The notes under the pieces are model-generated. The model was given only the letters and a program-made list of their open reading frames with translations. It was not told the origin of the DNA and did no database searches. The position numbers were made by a program, and so were the translations under genes. Shown here in pieces: positions 48,334-57,214 of a stretch of 64,000 nt of DNA. The stretch is from Rhizobiales bacterium CCH10-E5 (GTDB lineage Bacteria > Pseudomonadota > Alphaproteobacteria > Rhizobiales > Beijerinckiaceae). Each line of letters begins with the position of its first letter. Within the stretch, counting starts at the first letter, position 1. The stretch covers positions 1-64,000 of the forward strand of contig LSIG01000210.1 of assembly GCA_001556125.1 (NCBI GenBank). The letters are read 5' to 3'.

Positions 48334-49551
48334 ATGGCGCGCGCCATCCTGATCGTGCTCGATTCCGTCGGCTGCGGCGGGGCGGAGGATGCGGCGGCCT
48401 ATGGCGATGCCGGGTCCGATACGCTCGGCCACATCGCCGCCGCCTGCGCGGCCGGGGCGGGAGACCGGGAGGGCCTGCGCAGCGGGCCGCTCGCCCTGCC
48501 GCATCTCGTGCGCCTGGGGCTGGCCCATGCCTGCGAGGCCTCGACCGGAACCGCACTGGCGGGCGCAGCCAAGCCGGCCAGGCCGACCGGCCGGCATGGC
48601 TACGGCGTCGAGCGCAGCCAGGGCAAGGACACGCCCTCCGGGCATTGGGAGATCGCCGGCTGCCCCGTGCCCTTCGCCTGGGGCTATTTCACCGATCAGG
48701 AGAATTCCTTCCCCGCCGATCTCGTCGCCGCCATCATCCACGCCGGCGCCCTGCCCGGCATCATCGGTAACCGGCACGCCTCCGGCACGGCGATCATCGA
48801 CGAGCTCGCCGAAGAGCACATCGCGACCGGCAAGCCCATCTGCTACACCTCCGTCGATTCCGTGCTGCAAATCGCCGCGCATGAGGAGCATTTCGGCCTG
48901 GAGCGACTCTATGCGCTGTGCCGCCAGGTTCGGGCCCTGGTCGACCCCCTGCGGATCGGGCGCGTCATCGCCCGCCCCTTCGTCGGCAGCCGCGAGACGG
49001 GCTTCACTCGCACTGGCAACCGCAAGGACTTCGCCATCCCGCCGCCGGACGAGACGATCCTGGACCGACTCTCGGCGCAGGGACGGCCGGTCGTCACGGT
49101 GGGAAAGATCGGCGACATCTTCGCGCATCGCGCAACGGGGACCGAGATCAAGCCCTTCGGCAACGCGGCGATGTTCGAGGCGGCGCTCACCGCCTGGTCG
49201 GACCTGCCGGATGGCGGGTTCTGCTTCGTGAACCTCGTCGATTTCGACACGGAGTTCGGCCATCGCCGCGACGTACCGGGCTATGCGGCGGCACTCGAAG
49301 CCTTCGATGCGATGGTTCCGCGGCTCGAAGCCGCTTTGTGCCCCGGCGATCTCGCGATCCTCACCGCCGATCACGGCAACGATCCGACCTGGCCGGGGAC
49401 GGACCACACGCGCGAACATGTGCCGATCCTTGCTTTCGGCCCCGGCATCGCGCCCGAGCCGCTAGGCCGGCGAGAGAGCTTCGCCGACATCGCCGCGACC
49501 GTCGGGCATTGGCTGGACCTCGGCCAGGTCGGCCCCGGCCGGGGCTGGTAG
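48334..49551 (+). CDS. deoB: Phosphopentomutase
   Basis: This enzyme interconverts (deoxy)ribose 1- and 5-phosphate in nucleoside salvage. The 405-residue alkaline-phosphatase-fold enzyme has [20 protein letters not shown] with the metal-binding Asp, SGHWEIAG, and the C-terminal metal motif [20 protein letters not shown]. It starts two bases after yejF and may be cotranscribed. No other nucleoside-salvage gene is near. It converges on the chemoreceptor gene with two bases between. Confidence 0.94.
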   Translation: MARAILIVLDSVGCGGAEDAAAYGDAGSDTLGHIAAACAAGAGDREGLRSGPLALPHLVRLGLAHACEASTGTALAGAAKPARPTGRHGYGVERSQGKDTPSGHWEIAGCPVPFAWGYFTDQENSFPADLVAAIIHAGALPGIIGNRHASGTAIIDELAEEHIATGKPICYTSVDSVLQIAAHEEHFGLERLYALCRQVRALVDPLRIGRVIARPFVGSRETGFTRTGNRKDFAIPPPDETILDRLSAQGRPVVTVGKIGDIFAHRATGTEIKPFGNAAMFEAALTAWSDLPDGGFCFVNLVDFDTEFGHRRDVPGYAAALEAFDAMVPRLEAALCPGDLAILTADHGNDPTWPGTDHTREHVPILAFGPGIAPEPLGRRESFADIAATVGHWLDLGQVGPGRGW

Positions 49552-49553
49552 GC

Positions 49554-51014
49554 TCAGACCGCCGCCACCCGCCCGCAGAAGGCGGCGACTTCGGCGCGGA
49601 TCTCGCGCGTATGGGTCGCGACCGCCTCGGCCGAGCCCTGCACCTGGCGCGCAGCGTGATGGGCACCTTCGGTCATAGCCTCAAAGCTTTCGACGATGTC
49701 GGCGCTGCGCCGCGCGCCCTCGAACGACATCCGGACCTGATGCGCGATCTCGCCGGTCGCCTGGCCCTGCTGCTGAACGGACACCGAGATCGCTTCGGCC
49801 ACGCGCTCGACGTCGCCGATGGCCGTCACGATGTCGCGGATCGCCTTGAGCGAACGCTGCGAGGCATCCTGCATGGCGCCGATCTGCGCCGAGACTTCGT
49901 CGGTCGCCTTGGCGGTCTGGGCCGAGAGCGTCTTCACCTCGCCCGCAACCACCGCAAAGCCGCGCCCCATCTCGCCGGCCCGCGCCGCCTCGATCGTCGC
50001 GTTCAGCGCGAGCAGGCTGGTCTGCGCCGCAATGCTGCGGATCAGCTCCACCACCGCGCCGACATTCTCGCTGTTGCGGGCGAGCACCTCGATCTCGCTG
50101 CTCGCCCTGCGGGCCAGTTCCGCGGCCGTCGCGGTGCCGTCGGCGGCGTGGGCCACGCTGCGGCCGATCTCGCCGATCGACATGGCGAGCTGATCGCTCG
50201 CCGCGGACAGGTGGTCGATGCTGAGCAGCGTTTCCGACGTCGCGTCCGATACGACGACCGTCTTGCCGCGGGCTTCGTTGGAGGTCGTCGTGAGCGCGAC
50301 GGCCTCGGCCTGCATCACGCCGGCGGCGCCGTCCAGAACCGCCATCTCCTCCTCCATGCGCGCGCGGAAGACGGCAACCGTCTCGCGCAGCAAGTCGGAG
50401 CGCCGAGCGATCTCCTCGCCCAGTTGCTTTTCCCGCTCCGCCACCTGTCGCTCGCGATCCGCATTCTCCTGCGCCTTGGCGAGGCTGTTTTCGTTCAGCA
50501 CGAACATGCGCTCCAGCATGACCGCGACCATTGTGAGGAAGGAGGTCTCGATGACAACGATAACCGCGTGCAGCAGCACCCGCCCGAGGCTGCCACCCTG
50601 ATAGAACACAGCCGCCGGAAGGATGTATTGGAGTGCGAGGTGGTGGAGGGCCGTCAGTGCCGCCCCCAGCACGATCGGCCGCCAGTCGCAGAAGCCCGCG
50701 AGCAGCGCCAGCACGGCGAAATAGTACATGTGCATGTCGGGCTGCCAGGGGTGCCCGGCGAGGCTCGCCACCATCAGCGAAACCTGGGCGATCAGCACGA
50801 TCGCAAGGGCGAGCTGGGTGACGATGGCGGCTCCGCGCGTTGCGTAGAGAAGCCAGGCAGCCGCCGCCATGCCGAACGCCAGCGCCGTCGGCAGCCACAC
50901 CGATCGACTGAGCATCAGCTCGATCAGCAGCAGCAGCGGCACATGCAGGAAAGCGAGCCCGAGCAGGACGCAGGCGACGCGGCTCCGGACGGAATCGAGC
51001 GTCCAGTTCATCAT
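49554..51014 (-). CDS. Methyl-accepting chemotaxis protein with multi-helix membrane sensor
   Basis: In this 486-residue protein the N-terminal third has about six membrane helices with short loops (for instance VACVLLGLAFLHVPLLLLIE and AWLLYATRGAAIVTQLALAI) and no large periplasmic domain. A coiled-coil linker follows (NSLAKAQENADRERQVAERE). The signalling tip is SLLALNATIEAARAGEMGRG followed by FAVVAGEVKTLS. I see no HAMP domain and no C-terminal methyltransferase pentapeptide. Two adjacent ATG codons are possible (51014 or 51011). Its start overlaps the stop of the small upstream gene. Confidence 0.9.
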   Translation of the reverse strand: MMNWTLDSVRSRVACVLLGLAFLHVPLLLLIELMLSRSVWLPTALAFGMAAAAWLLYATRGAAIVTQLALAIVLIAQVSLMVASLAGHPWQPDMHMYYFAVLALLAGFCDWRPIVLGAALTALHHLALQYILPAAVFYQGGSLGRVLLHAVIVVIETSFLTMVAVMLERMFVLNENSLAKAQENADRERQVAEREKQLGEEIARRSDLLRETVAVFRARMEEEMAVLDGAAGVMQAEAVALTTTSNEARGKTVVVSDATSETLLSIDHLSAASDQLAMSIGEIGRSVAHAADGTATAAELARRASSEIEVLARNSENVGAVVELIRSIAAQTSLLALNATIEAARAGEMGRGFAVVAGEVKTLSAQTAKATDEVSAQIGAMQDASQRSLKAIRDIVTAIGDVERVAEAISVSVQQQGQATGEIAHQVRMSFEGARRSADIVESFEAMTEGAHHAARQVQGSAEAVATHTREIRAEVAAFCGRVAAV

Positions 51015-51376
51015 GCGCGCCGATCGTCGGCAGGAGCATCGAGGCAGCCAGCGAGACCGGTCAGCGCGACCAGCAGGAGCGCGCCGCTGGGACGGTTGGC
51101 CATACCTTCGTCCGGAGGCGCGATCACGACGACATTCGCCGCGCGCCCCTGACGCAGCACGCGGTGCCCGGCCGCAAGGGTGAGCGCCACAGCGTCGCGG
51201 GCCTGTGTCCATGGCGGATAGATGACGGCGACGGGCACTTGTGTCCCAGGACCCGCCTGAGGCAGCGCGACGGCGATCGCGAGGGGGCTGGCAAGGGCGA
51301 CGCACAGGAGGGCAAGACGGTCGCGAGCGGACAAGGCGCGCGACGGAGAGGGGCGCGAAACTGCAGTCGAAGGCAT
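51011..51376 (-). CDS. Small membrane or secreted protein coupled to the chemoreceptor
   Basis: This 121-residue protein has a hydrophobic N-terminal segment (LALLCVALASPLAIAVALP) that could be a signal peptide or anchor, a middle part VPVAVIYPPWTQARDAVALT, and a second hydrophobic stretch (SGALLLVALTGLAGCL) near the C-terminus. The overlap with the chemoreceptor start argues for co-translation. It may be a ligand-binding or accessory subunit, but there is no recognisable family. Confidence 0.65.
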   Translation of the reverse strand: MPSTAVSRPSPSRALSARDRLALLCVALASPLAIAVALPQAGPGTQVPVAVIYPPWTQARDAVALTLAAGHRVLRQGRAANVVVIAPPDEGMANRPSGALLLVALTGLAGCLDAPADDRRA

Positions 51377-51500
51377 GAGGAACCCGAACGCTGGACCACC
51401 GTCCGCAGGCCCCCCCGGCAGACTCCGTCATTCACACAGATCGAGGTTAAAGATCGCTTACACGGCAGGGCTGGAGGGGCGCGACAGGTGTCGATCGGCC

Positions 51501-51947
51501 TCAGCGCGCGAGCCGCTCCTTGATGCGGCGCATCAGCCCGTCCCGAACCTCGCGATAGGCATTCATCACCTGGTCCCGCGAGCCCTGCACGGCCGTCGGA
51601 TCGACCGTCGGCCAGTATTCGACCTCGGCTGCGACGGTGCGAGTCAGATCGAGGGCGCGGTGATGCGCTTCGGGCGAGAGCGAGACGATGAGGTCGAAGT
51701 TGAGCCCCTCCCACTCCTCGAGTTCCTCGATCGATTTCGGCTTGTGCTTGTGGGCGTCGATGCCGATCTCGTCGAGGGCCGCAAGCGCGAAGGCATCGAC
51801 CTCACCCCGCCGCGCACCGGCCGACTGGACATAGACCGACTTGCCGAAGAAGTGCTTGGCCATCGCCTCCGCCATCGGCGAGCGAACGGCGTTGTGCGCG
51901 CACATGAAGAGCACGCTCTGGACCTTCCGCGAGGCGGGCGGCTCCAA
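51501..51947 (-). CDS. Low-molecular-weight protein tyrosine phosphatase / ArsC-like protein
   Basis: This 148-residue protein has the catalytic P-loop FMCAHNAVRSPMAEA (CX5R) near residues 14-28 and a later TVDPTA segment containing the general-acid Asp. The family covers tyrosine phosphatases and thioredoxin-type arsenate reductases. No other arsenic genes are near, so phosphatase activity is favoured. A TTG start is used, four bases after the UPF0262 stop, with a GAGG-like site overlapping that stop. In related genomes this gene follows hisD and UPF0262. Confidence 0.85.
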   Translation of the reverse strand: MEPPASRKVQSVLFMCAHNAVRSPMAEAMAKHFFGKSVYVQSAGARRGEVDAFALAALDEIGIDAHKHKPKSIEELEEWEGLNFDLIVSLSPEAHHRALDLTRTVAAEVEYWPTVDPTAVQGSRDQVMNAYREVRDGLMRRIKERLAR

Positions 51948-51950
51948 GCC

Positions 51951-52460
51951 TCAGCCCTTCCAGTGCAACGCGTAGATGAGGGTAAAGAGCCGCCTCGCCG
52001 TATCGAAATCGATCTCGACCTTGCCCGCGAGACGCTCGACGAGGATGCCGGCAGCCTCGTCGTGCAGGCCGCGCCGGCCCATGTCGATGGCCTCGATCTG
52101 GGAGGGCGTGGCGGTGCGGATGGCGGCGTAATAGCTTTCGCAGACCATCGCATAATCCTTGACGATGCGACGGAACGGCGTGAGCGAGAGATGGTGCGTG
52201 ATCACCGGCGCGCCGTCGGCTTCGCGGATCTCGAAGACGAGCCGGCGCTCGACCATGGCGAGATGGGCGAGATAGGGGCCGCCCTCATGGCCGGGCAGCA
52301 CGAAGCGGTTGCGCTCGATCAGATCATAGATCGCAACGGCGCGCTCATGCTCCTGATCGGCCGAGCCGCCGCCCAGCGAGGAGGGATCCAGCGTCACGCC
52401 GACGAGGCACTGCTTCGCGGATGTCTCGGCCTGGGGCATCGGTCCCTCCGGTTCCGCCAT
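51951..52460 (-). CDS. UPF0262 family protein
   Basis: This 169-residue protein matches the alphaproteobacterial UPF0262 family: [56 protein letters not shown]. The family has no established function. It is conserved next to hisD, as here (27 bases after the hisD stop). An internal ATG at codon 8 is an alternative start. Confidence 0.9.
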   Translation of the reverse strand: MAEPEGPMPQAETSAKQCLVGVTLDPSSLGGGSADQEHERAVAIYDLIERNRFVLPGHEGGPYLAHLAMVERRLVFEIREADGAPVITHHLSLTPFRRIVKDYAMVCESYYAAIRTATPSQIEAIDMGRRGLHDEAAGILVERLAGKVEIDFDTARRLFTLIYALHWKG

Positions 52461-52487
52461 GGCGGTCTGCCGTTCCGAGGCGTGGCC

Positions 52488-53780
52488 TCAGAGATTCAGC
52501 CTGATCGTCACGGAACGGCCGTGAGCGTGCAAGCCCTCCGCCTCCGCCAGCGCGGTAGCCGCCGGCACGAGCGCGCGCAGGGACTCGGGGCCGCATTTCA
52601 GCAGCGATGTCCGCTTCATGAAGTCGAGCACGCCGAGACCCGAGGAGAAGCGGGCGGAGCGGGCCGTCGGCAGCACATGATTGGGCCCGCCGACATAATC
52701 GCCGATCGCCTCGGGCGTATGGCCGCCGAGGAAGATCGCGCCGGCATTGCGGATCAGCCCGGACAGGCGCTCCGGCTCCGCGGTCATGATCTCGAGATGC
52801 TCCGGCGCCATCCGGTCGATCAGCGGCACGGAAGCCTCGAGATCGGCGACGAGCAGGATCGCGCCGAAATCAGACCAGCTTTTTCCAGCGATCGCCGCGC
52901 GCGGCAGCGTGCGCAGCTGTGCCTCGACGGCCCGTTCGACCTGGTCCGCCAAAGCCGCATCATCTGTCATGAGGATCGACTGGGCGGACGCGTCATGCTC
53001 CGCCTGTGCCAGAAGATCGGCGGCGATCCAGTCCGGATTGGCGGTGCCGTCGGCGACGATCAACACCTCCGAGGGACCGGCGATCATGTCGATGCCGACC
53101 TGGCCGAAAACCCGGCGCTTGGCGGCGGCGACATAGGCGTTGCCCGGGCCGACGATCTTGGAGACCGGCGCGATCGTGCCGGTGCCATAGGCGAGCGCCG
53201 CGACGGCCTGCGCCCCGCCGATGCGGTAGATCTCATCGACGCCGGCGAGTCGCGCCGCGGCAAGGACGAGGGGGTTCGTCTCGCCCCGCGGCGTCGGCGC
53301 CACCATCACCACCCGATCGACGCCCGCCACCTTGGCCGGCACGGCGTTCATGAGCACGGATGAGGGGTAGCTCGCCGTACCGCCCGGCACATAGAGGCCC
53401 ACCGCCTCAACGGCGCTCCAGCGCCAGCCACTCTCGACGCCCGCCGCATCGGTAAACCAGGCATCCTGCGGTTTCTGGCGGGCGTGATAAGCCTCGATGC
53501 GGTCGCGCGCGGTTTCGAGAGCCTGGATCTGCGCCGGCGAGCAGGCCGCGACGGCGGCGTCGATCTCGGCCGCCGGCACGCGCAACGTCGACTCCGTTAG
53601 CGCCAGATCGTCGAAGCGCCGGGTGTAGTCGATGACCGCGGCATCACCGCGCTCCCTGACCGCCGCGATGATGTCCGCCACCACGCGATCGACCTCCTCG
53701 GAGACCTCGCGTTTGGCCGACAGCAGGTCCCGGAACGCGCTTTCGAAATCGGCGGTGCTGTCGTCGAGCCTGATCGGCAT
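52488..53780 (-). CDS. hisD: Histidinol dehydrogenase
   Basis: This zinc enzyme catalyses the last two oxidations of histidine synthesis. The 430-residue protein has PGNAYVAAAKRRVFGQVGID, MIAGPSEVLIVADG, the catalytic region MAPEHLEIMTAEPER and the C-terminal GGPNHVLPT. It is the head of hisD-UPF0262-phosphatase and lies downstream of murA and DUF2948 on the same strand. Confidence 0.97.
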   Translation of the reverse strand: MPIRLDDSTADFESAFRDLLSAKREVSEEVDRVVADIIAAVRERGDAAVIDYTRRFDDLALTESTLRVPAAEIDAAVAACSPAQIQALETARDRIEAYHARQKPQDAWFTDAAGVESGWRWSAVEAVGLYVPGGTASYPSSVLMNAVPAKVAGVDRVVMVAPTPRGETNPLVLAAARLAGVDEIYRIGGAQAVAALAYGTGTIAPVSKIVGPGNAYVAAAKRRVFGQVGIDMIAGPSEVLIVADGTANPDWIAADLLAQAEHDASAQSILMTDDAALADQVERAVEAQLRTLPRAAIAGKSWSDFGAILLVADLEASVPLIDRMAPEHLEIMTAEPERLSGLIRNAGAIFLGGHTPEAIGDYVGGPNHVLPTARSARFSSGLGVLDFMKRTSLLKCGPESLRALVPAATALAEAEGLHAHGRSVTIRLNL

Positions 53781-53838
53781 CGCTGTCCCCGGAGGTGCTG
53801 GTCGGCTGGGTGGTTCGCAGGCGGGAGAGAGTTTCGGT

Positions 53839-54285
53839 TCAGGGACCGTCGGGATGTTCCGGCTTGGCCAGGGCTTCCCAGACAGGGCCGAGATCCTTCA
53901 TCTGCGCCTCGACGCATTCGACGGCGAGGCGGATCGCGGCGCCGTCCGAAAAATGCAGCGTCACAGCGCCCTCCGGCCCGTCGCTGCCGGTGAAGGCGAT
54001 CGCCAGCAGGCTCAGTACACGGTCGGGGATCTGCTTGTCGATGCCGGTGCTGCGCACGGCGAGGACGCGATCGAAATGAAGCGCGGTGAGCCGGCGCCGG
54101 TACTGGCCGCGCGGGGCCCCCTCCCAGTCGAAGCGACGGGCGGCGAGCGCGAAACGCTTCTCGGCCGGCAGCCAGACGATGTCGGCCACCTTCAGGACGG
54201 CATCCTGCAGATGGGCCGACATCACGGCGAGGTCATCGGCATCGAGCGCGATGAGCTTCAGGGGGTCTGCGGCATCGTCCGACAT
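53839..54285 (-). CDS. DUF2948 family protein
   Basis: This 148-residue protein has the family pattern LKLIALDADDLAVMSAHLQD, KVADIVWLPAEKRFALAARR and RFDWE. Its function is unknown. It is regularly found between murA and hisD in Hyphomicrobiales. The ATG at 54285 is chosen because the family starts with a short acidic leader; a longer frame adds 22 basic residues. Confidence 0.88.
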   Translation of the reverse strand: MSDDAADPLKLIALDADDLAVMSAHLQDAVLKVADIVWLPAEKRFALAARRFDWEGAPRGQYRRRLTALHFDRVLAVRSTGIDKQIPDRVLSLLAIAFTGSDGPEGAVTLHFSDGAAIRLAVECVEAQMKDLGPVWEALAKPEHPDGP

Positions 54286-54317
54286 GGCCTGTGTTCTGGC
54301 GGTGCCGCCCGCGCGCG

Positions 54318-55607
54318 TCAACCGCTCAGGCGCTCGACCTTGGCGCCGCACCGGGTCAACTTCGCTTCCAGCGCCTCGAAACCACGGTCCAGGTGATAGA
54401 CACGGTTGATGGTGGTCTCGCCCTCGGCGGCGAGGCCGGCGATCACGAGCGAGACGGAGGCGCGCAGATCGGTGGCCATCACGGGGGCGCCCGTCAGCTT
54501 CGCCACGCCCTCGACATGGGCGGCATCGCCCTCCAGGCGGATTCTCGCGCCGAGGCGCGCCAGCTCCTGCACATGCATGAAGCGGTTTTCGAAAATCGTC
54601 TCGCGGATGCGCGAGGTGCCCTTCGCCTTGGTCATCAGCGCCATGAACTGCGCTTGGAGGTCCGTCGGGAAGCCGGGGAAAGGATCGGTCGCGATGTCGA
54701 CCGCCTCGAGCGGCCGGCCGTTGCGGCGGACGCGGATGCCCTCATTCGTCGTGGAGATGTCGACCCCCGCCTGAACCAGCACGTCCAGCGCCGACTGGAG
54801 CAGTTCGGGTCGGGCGCCTTCGAGCACCACATCGCCGCCCGTCATCGCGACCGCCATGGCGTAGGTCCCGGCCTCGATCCGATCGGGCAGCACCGCGTGA
54901 TGGGCACCGCCCAGCCGCGCCACGCCCGTCACCACGATCCGGCTCGTGCCGGCACCCTCGATCTTCGCCCCCATCTTGGACAGGCAGGCGGCGAGATCCG
55001 CAATCTCCGGCTCGCGAGCAGCGTTCTCGATCACGGTCGTTCCCTGAGCGAGGACCGCGGCCATCAGCGCGGTGTGGGTTCCGCCGACCGTGACCTTCGG
55101 GAAGACGATCTCGGCGCCCCGCAGGCCGCGCGGCGCGCGCGCGATGGCGTAGCCGTTCTCGATCTCGATCTCGGCACCCAGCCGCTCCAGCGCCATCAGC
55201 AGCAGATCGACCGGGCGGGTGCCGATGGCGCAGCCGCCGGGCAGGGACACCTTTGCCTCACCCATGCGGGCCAGGATCGGCGCGATGACCCAGAAGCTCG
55301 CCCGCATCGTCGAGACAAGTTCGTAGGGCGCGCAGGTGTCGACGATCTGCCTTGCGGTCAGCGCGATGGTCTGGCCCGTCTCGGCCGACTGACCGATGCG
55401 CTTGCCTGCGATCGAACGATCGACGCCATGATTGGAGAGGATGCGCGAGAGCGCGCTGACATCGGAGAGGCGCGGCACATTGGCGAGCGTCAGCGTCTCG
55501 TCGGTGAGCAGGCTCGCGATCATCAGCGGCAGGGCGGCGTTTTTGGCGCCGGAGATCGGGATGGCGCCGTCAAGGCGCTGGCCGCCGGTGATGCGGATCT
55601 TGTCCAT
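54318..55607 (-). CDS. murA: UDP-N-acetylglucosamine 1-carboxyvinyltransferase
   Basis: MurA adds enolpyruvate to UDP-GlcNAc in the first committed step of peptidoglycan synthesis. The 429-residue protein starts [20 protein letters not shown] with AKNAALPLM following. The active-site loop Cys, the fosfomycin target, is in [27 protein letters not shown] and [16 protein letters not shown] are also present. The start is set by the family N-terminus. Confidence 0.96.
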   Translation of the reverse strand: MDKIRITGGQRLDGAIPISGAKNAALPLMIASLLTDETLTLANVPRLSDVSALSRILSNHGVDRSIAGKRIGQSAETGQTIALTARQIVDTCAPYELVSTMRASFWVIAPILARMGEAKVSLPGGCAIGTRPVDLLLMALERLGAEIEIENGYAIARAPRGLRGAEIVFPKVTVGGTHTALMAAVLAQGTTVIENAAREPEIADLAACLSKMGAKIEGAGTSRIVVTGVARLGGAHHAVLPDRIEAGTYAMAVAMTGGDVVLEGARPELLQSALDVLVQAGVDISTTNEGIRVRRNGRPLEAVDIATDPFPGFPTDLQAQFMALMTKAKGTSRIRETIFENRFMHVQELARLGARIRLEGDAAHVEGVAKLTGAPVMATDLRASVSLVIAGLAAEGETTINRVYHLDRGFEALEAKLTRCGAKVERLSG

Positions 55608-55659
55608 CGTCAGGTCCTGCTGAGGCCCGGGCGAATGGCCGGGCGCGAGGAAGTCGGTG

Positions 55660-55827
55660 TCAGGACCGGTCTGGGTCGGCCTGGGCTTGCGGCGCTTCGT
55701 CCGCCTCCACGGCCGCCCCCTCCACACGACGGGCCCGGGCCTGAGCCTTGCGGCGCTTCAGGTTCTCCCGGAGGGCGGCGGCGAGGCGCGCCCGTTTCTC
55801 GTCTTCTGCGGATGTCTGGCGGTTCAC
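55660..55827 (-). CDS. Small basic protein upstream of murA
   Basis: This protein of about 55 residues from a GTG start reads [20 protein letters not shown] followed by a Lys/Arg-rich [14 protein letters not shown] and an acidic Ala/Gln-rich tail. Short proteins with the ENLKRRKAQ motif are common in alphaproteobacteria. The frame is open for 56 codons more, but the upstream part has no family resemblance. Its function is unknown. Confidence 0.55.
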   Translation of the reverse strand: MNRQTSAEDEKRARLAAALRENLKRRKAQARARRVEGAAVEADEAPQAQADPDRS

Positions 55828-56120
55828 GGCAACGACTCGGCAACCGGTTTCAACGCTGGCAACGCGGCGAAATCGCGGCGCATCGTTAGCCGCATCGCCG
55901 CTCTTCGACAAGCGTGGCCGAGCGCCGGCATGCCGCTTGCCTGCCGCAAGACATCGGCCCGTCTCCGTGCCAATTCGATACAGATCCGCAAGCAATCACC
56001 TGACGTTAGGTAATATTGGTTAACAAGATTAACCATCTGCTCGGGTTTTCATTTACAGTTTGTTAACTTCGCGTAGCTTGGCGGCATCGCGCTCCTCGCT
56101 AGCGGTACGGGATCAGCAGC
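55828..56120. promoter_or_regulatory. AT-rich regulatory region upstream of the rpfF-like gene
   Basis: The segment from about 55995 to 56070 is markedly AT-rich for this genome. It contains the near-palindrome CCTGACGTTAGG (55999-56010), the perfect dyad GGTTAA-CAAGA-TTAACC (56018-56034) and TTTA-CAGTTTG-TTAAC (56052-56067). The last resembles a CtrA box (TTAA-N7-TTAAC) with one mismatch. These are candidate control sites for the plus-strand gene at 56121. Confidence 0.45.
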
Positions 56121-57080
56121 ATGTTCCAGTCGGTTGCTTCGGTTGTGAATGCCACTCCCGCAGCGGTGCTCGATAGCTGCGAGGTCATCGACGCGATCCG
56201 TCACCGGGCGGGTTTCCTGCCCGAGACGCAGCTTTCCTATGAGCCCGAGATCAAGACGCTCTGGGTCACGATCCGGCCCGAGCTGAAGCCGGTCTTCACG
56301 CTGCAGCTGCTCGACAGCCTGGTGAAAATCCAGAGCGCGATCATGGCTCTGTGGGGCGCGCCGGACCAGTATCACCGCGCGCCTGTCCGCTTCCTGGCCT
56401 TCCGCGGCACGGGTCCGTTCTTCACGCTCGGCGGTGATCTCGATTTCTATCTGGACTGCCTCGCGAAGAACGACCGTGCGGCCCTGGCCGAGTATGCCCG
56501 GCTCTCGGCCGCCGGTGCCGTGATGAATGCGAGCGGTCTGAACGGGCTGGTGGTGACGCTCTCGACGATTCACGCCAAGGCGATCGGCGGCGGCATCGAC
56601 GCCCCGCGCTCCTGCAATGTGATGATCGCGGAAGAGCAGGCGTCGTTCGTTTATCCCGAGATCAAGTTCAACCACTTCCCGATTACCGCCGTCGCGATCC
56701 TTTCGCGCCGGATGGGGGCGCGGGCGGCGGAGCGGATGCTCATGTCGGGCGAGGAGATGAGCGCGCAGGCGTTCATGGAGGCGGGCGGGCTCGAAGCCGT
56801 CGTCCCAACCGGCACGGGCGAGGCCTGGATCCGCAAGTATGCGCATGATTCCCTGCCCATGCATGCAGCCAAGACGGCGCTGTTTTCGGCCTTCAACCGC
56901 CGCGCCGGCGATCTCCAGGAAGAACTCGCCCAGCTCGGCCAGATCTGGACCGACTGCATGCTGCGGTTGAACCCGAGCGCGATCTCGAAGTTGCAGCGTA
57001 TCGCGCAGACGCAGGACCGGATGTTGGCACGGATGTACCAGCGTCCGACGGCCGGCCAGGATCTACAACTCGCCTTCTGA
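56121..57080 (+). CDS. RpfF-like crotonase, putative DSF-family signal synthase
   Basis: This 319-residue crotonase-fold protein resembles RpfF, which makes cis-2-unsaturated fatty-acid signals (DSF). Matching points are LWVTIRPELKPVFTLQLLDS, FFTLGGDLDFY, the oxyanion/active-site stretch AIGGGIDAPRSCNVMIAEE, FVYPEIKFNHFP, and the C-terminal IWTDCMLRLN with LQRIAQTQDR. Of the two RpfF catalytic glutamates (141 and 161 in Xanthomonas), the second is kept as Glu180, but the first is Asp160 here, with identical 20-residue spacing. The next gene is a cyclic-di-GMP enzyme. It could instead be a thioesterase- or hydratase-like paralogue. Confidence 0.75.
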   Translation: MFQSVASVVNATPAAVLDSCEVIDAIRHRAGFLPETQLSYEPEIKTLWVTIRPELKPVFTLQLLDSLVKIQSAIMALWGAPDQYHRAPVRFLAFRGTGPFFTLGGDLDFYLDCLAKNDRAALAEYARLSAAGAVMNASGLNGLVVTLSTIHAKAIGGGIDAPRSCNVMIAEEQASFVYPEIKFNHFPITAVAILSRRMGARAAERMLMSGEEMSAQAFMEAGGLEAVVPTGTGEAWIRKYAHDSLPMHAAKTALFSAFNRRAGDLQEELAQLGQIWTDCMLRLNPSAISKLQRIAQTQDRMLARMYQRPTAGQDLQLAF

Positions 57081-57214
57081 CCCGAGCCATATCCTGCGCA
57101 ATGCGGCGCCGCGCCAACACCAAACATTTACCTCTCGTCCCTTAAAACTTTAAACCCGGAGATAGGCGCGGGCACCGCGAGCGCGCCCATCAGCGACCGG
57201 CGGGACGGGATGAG

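Noticed and set aside
56018..56034. GGTTAA-N5-TTAACC as a CtrA site
   Set aside because: CtrA needs seven bases between the TTAA halves and this dyad has five. It is listed only as a general dyad.
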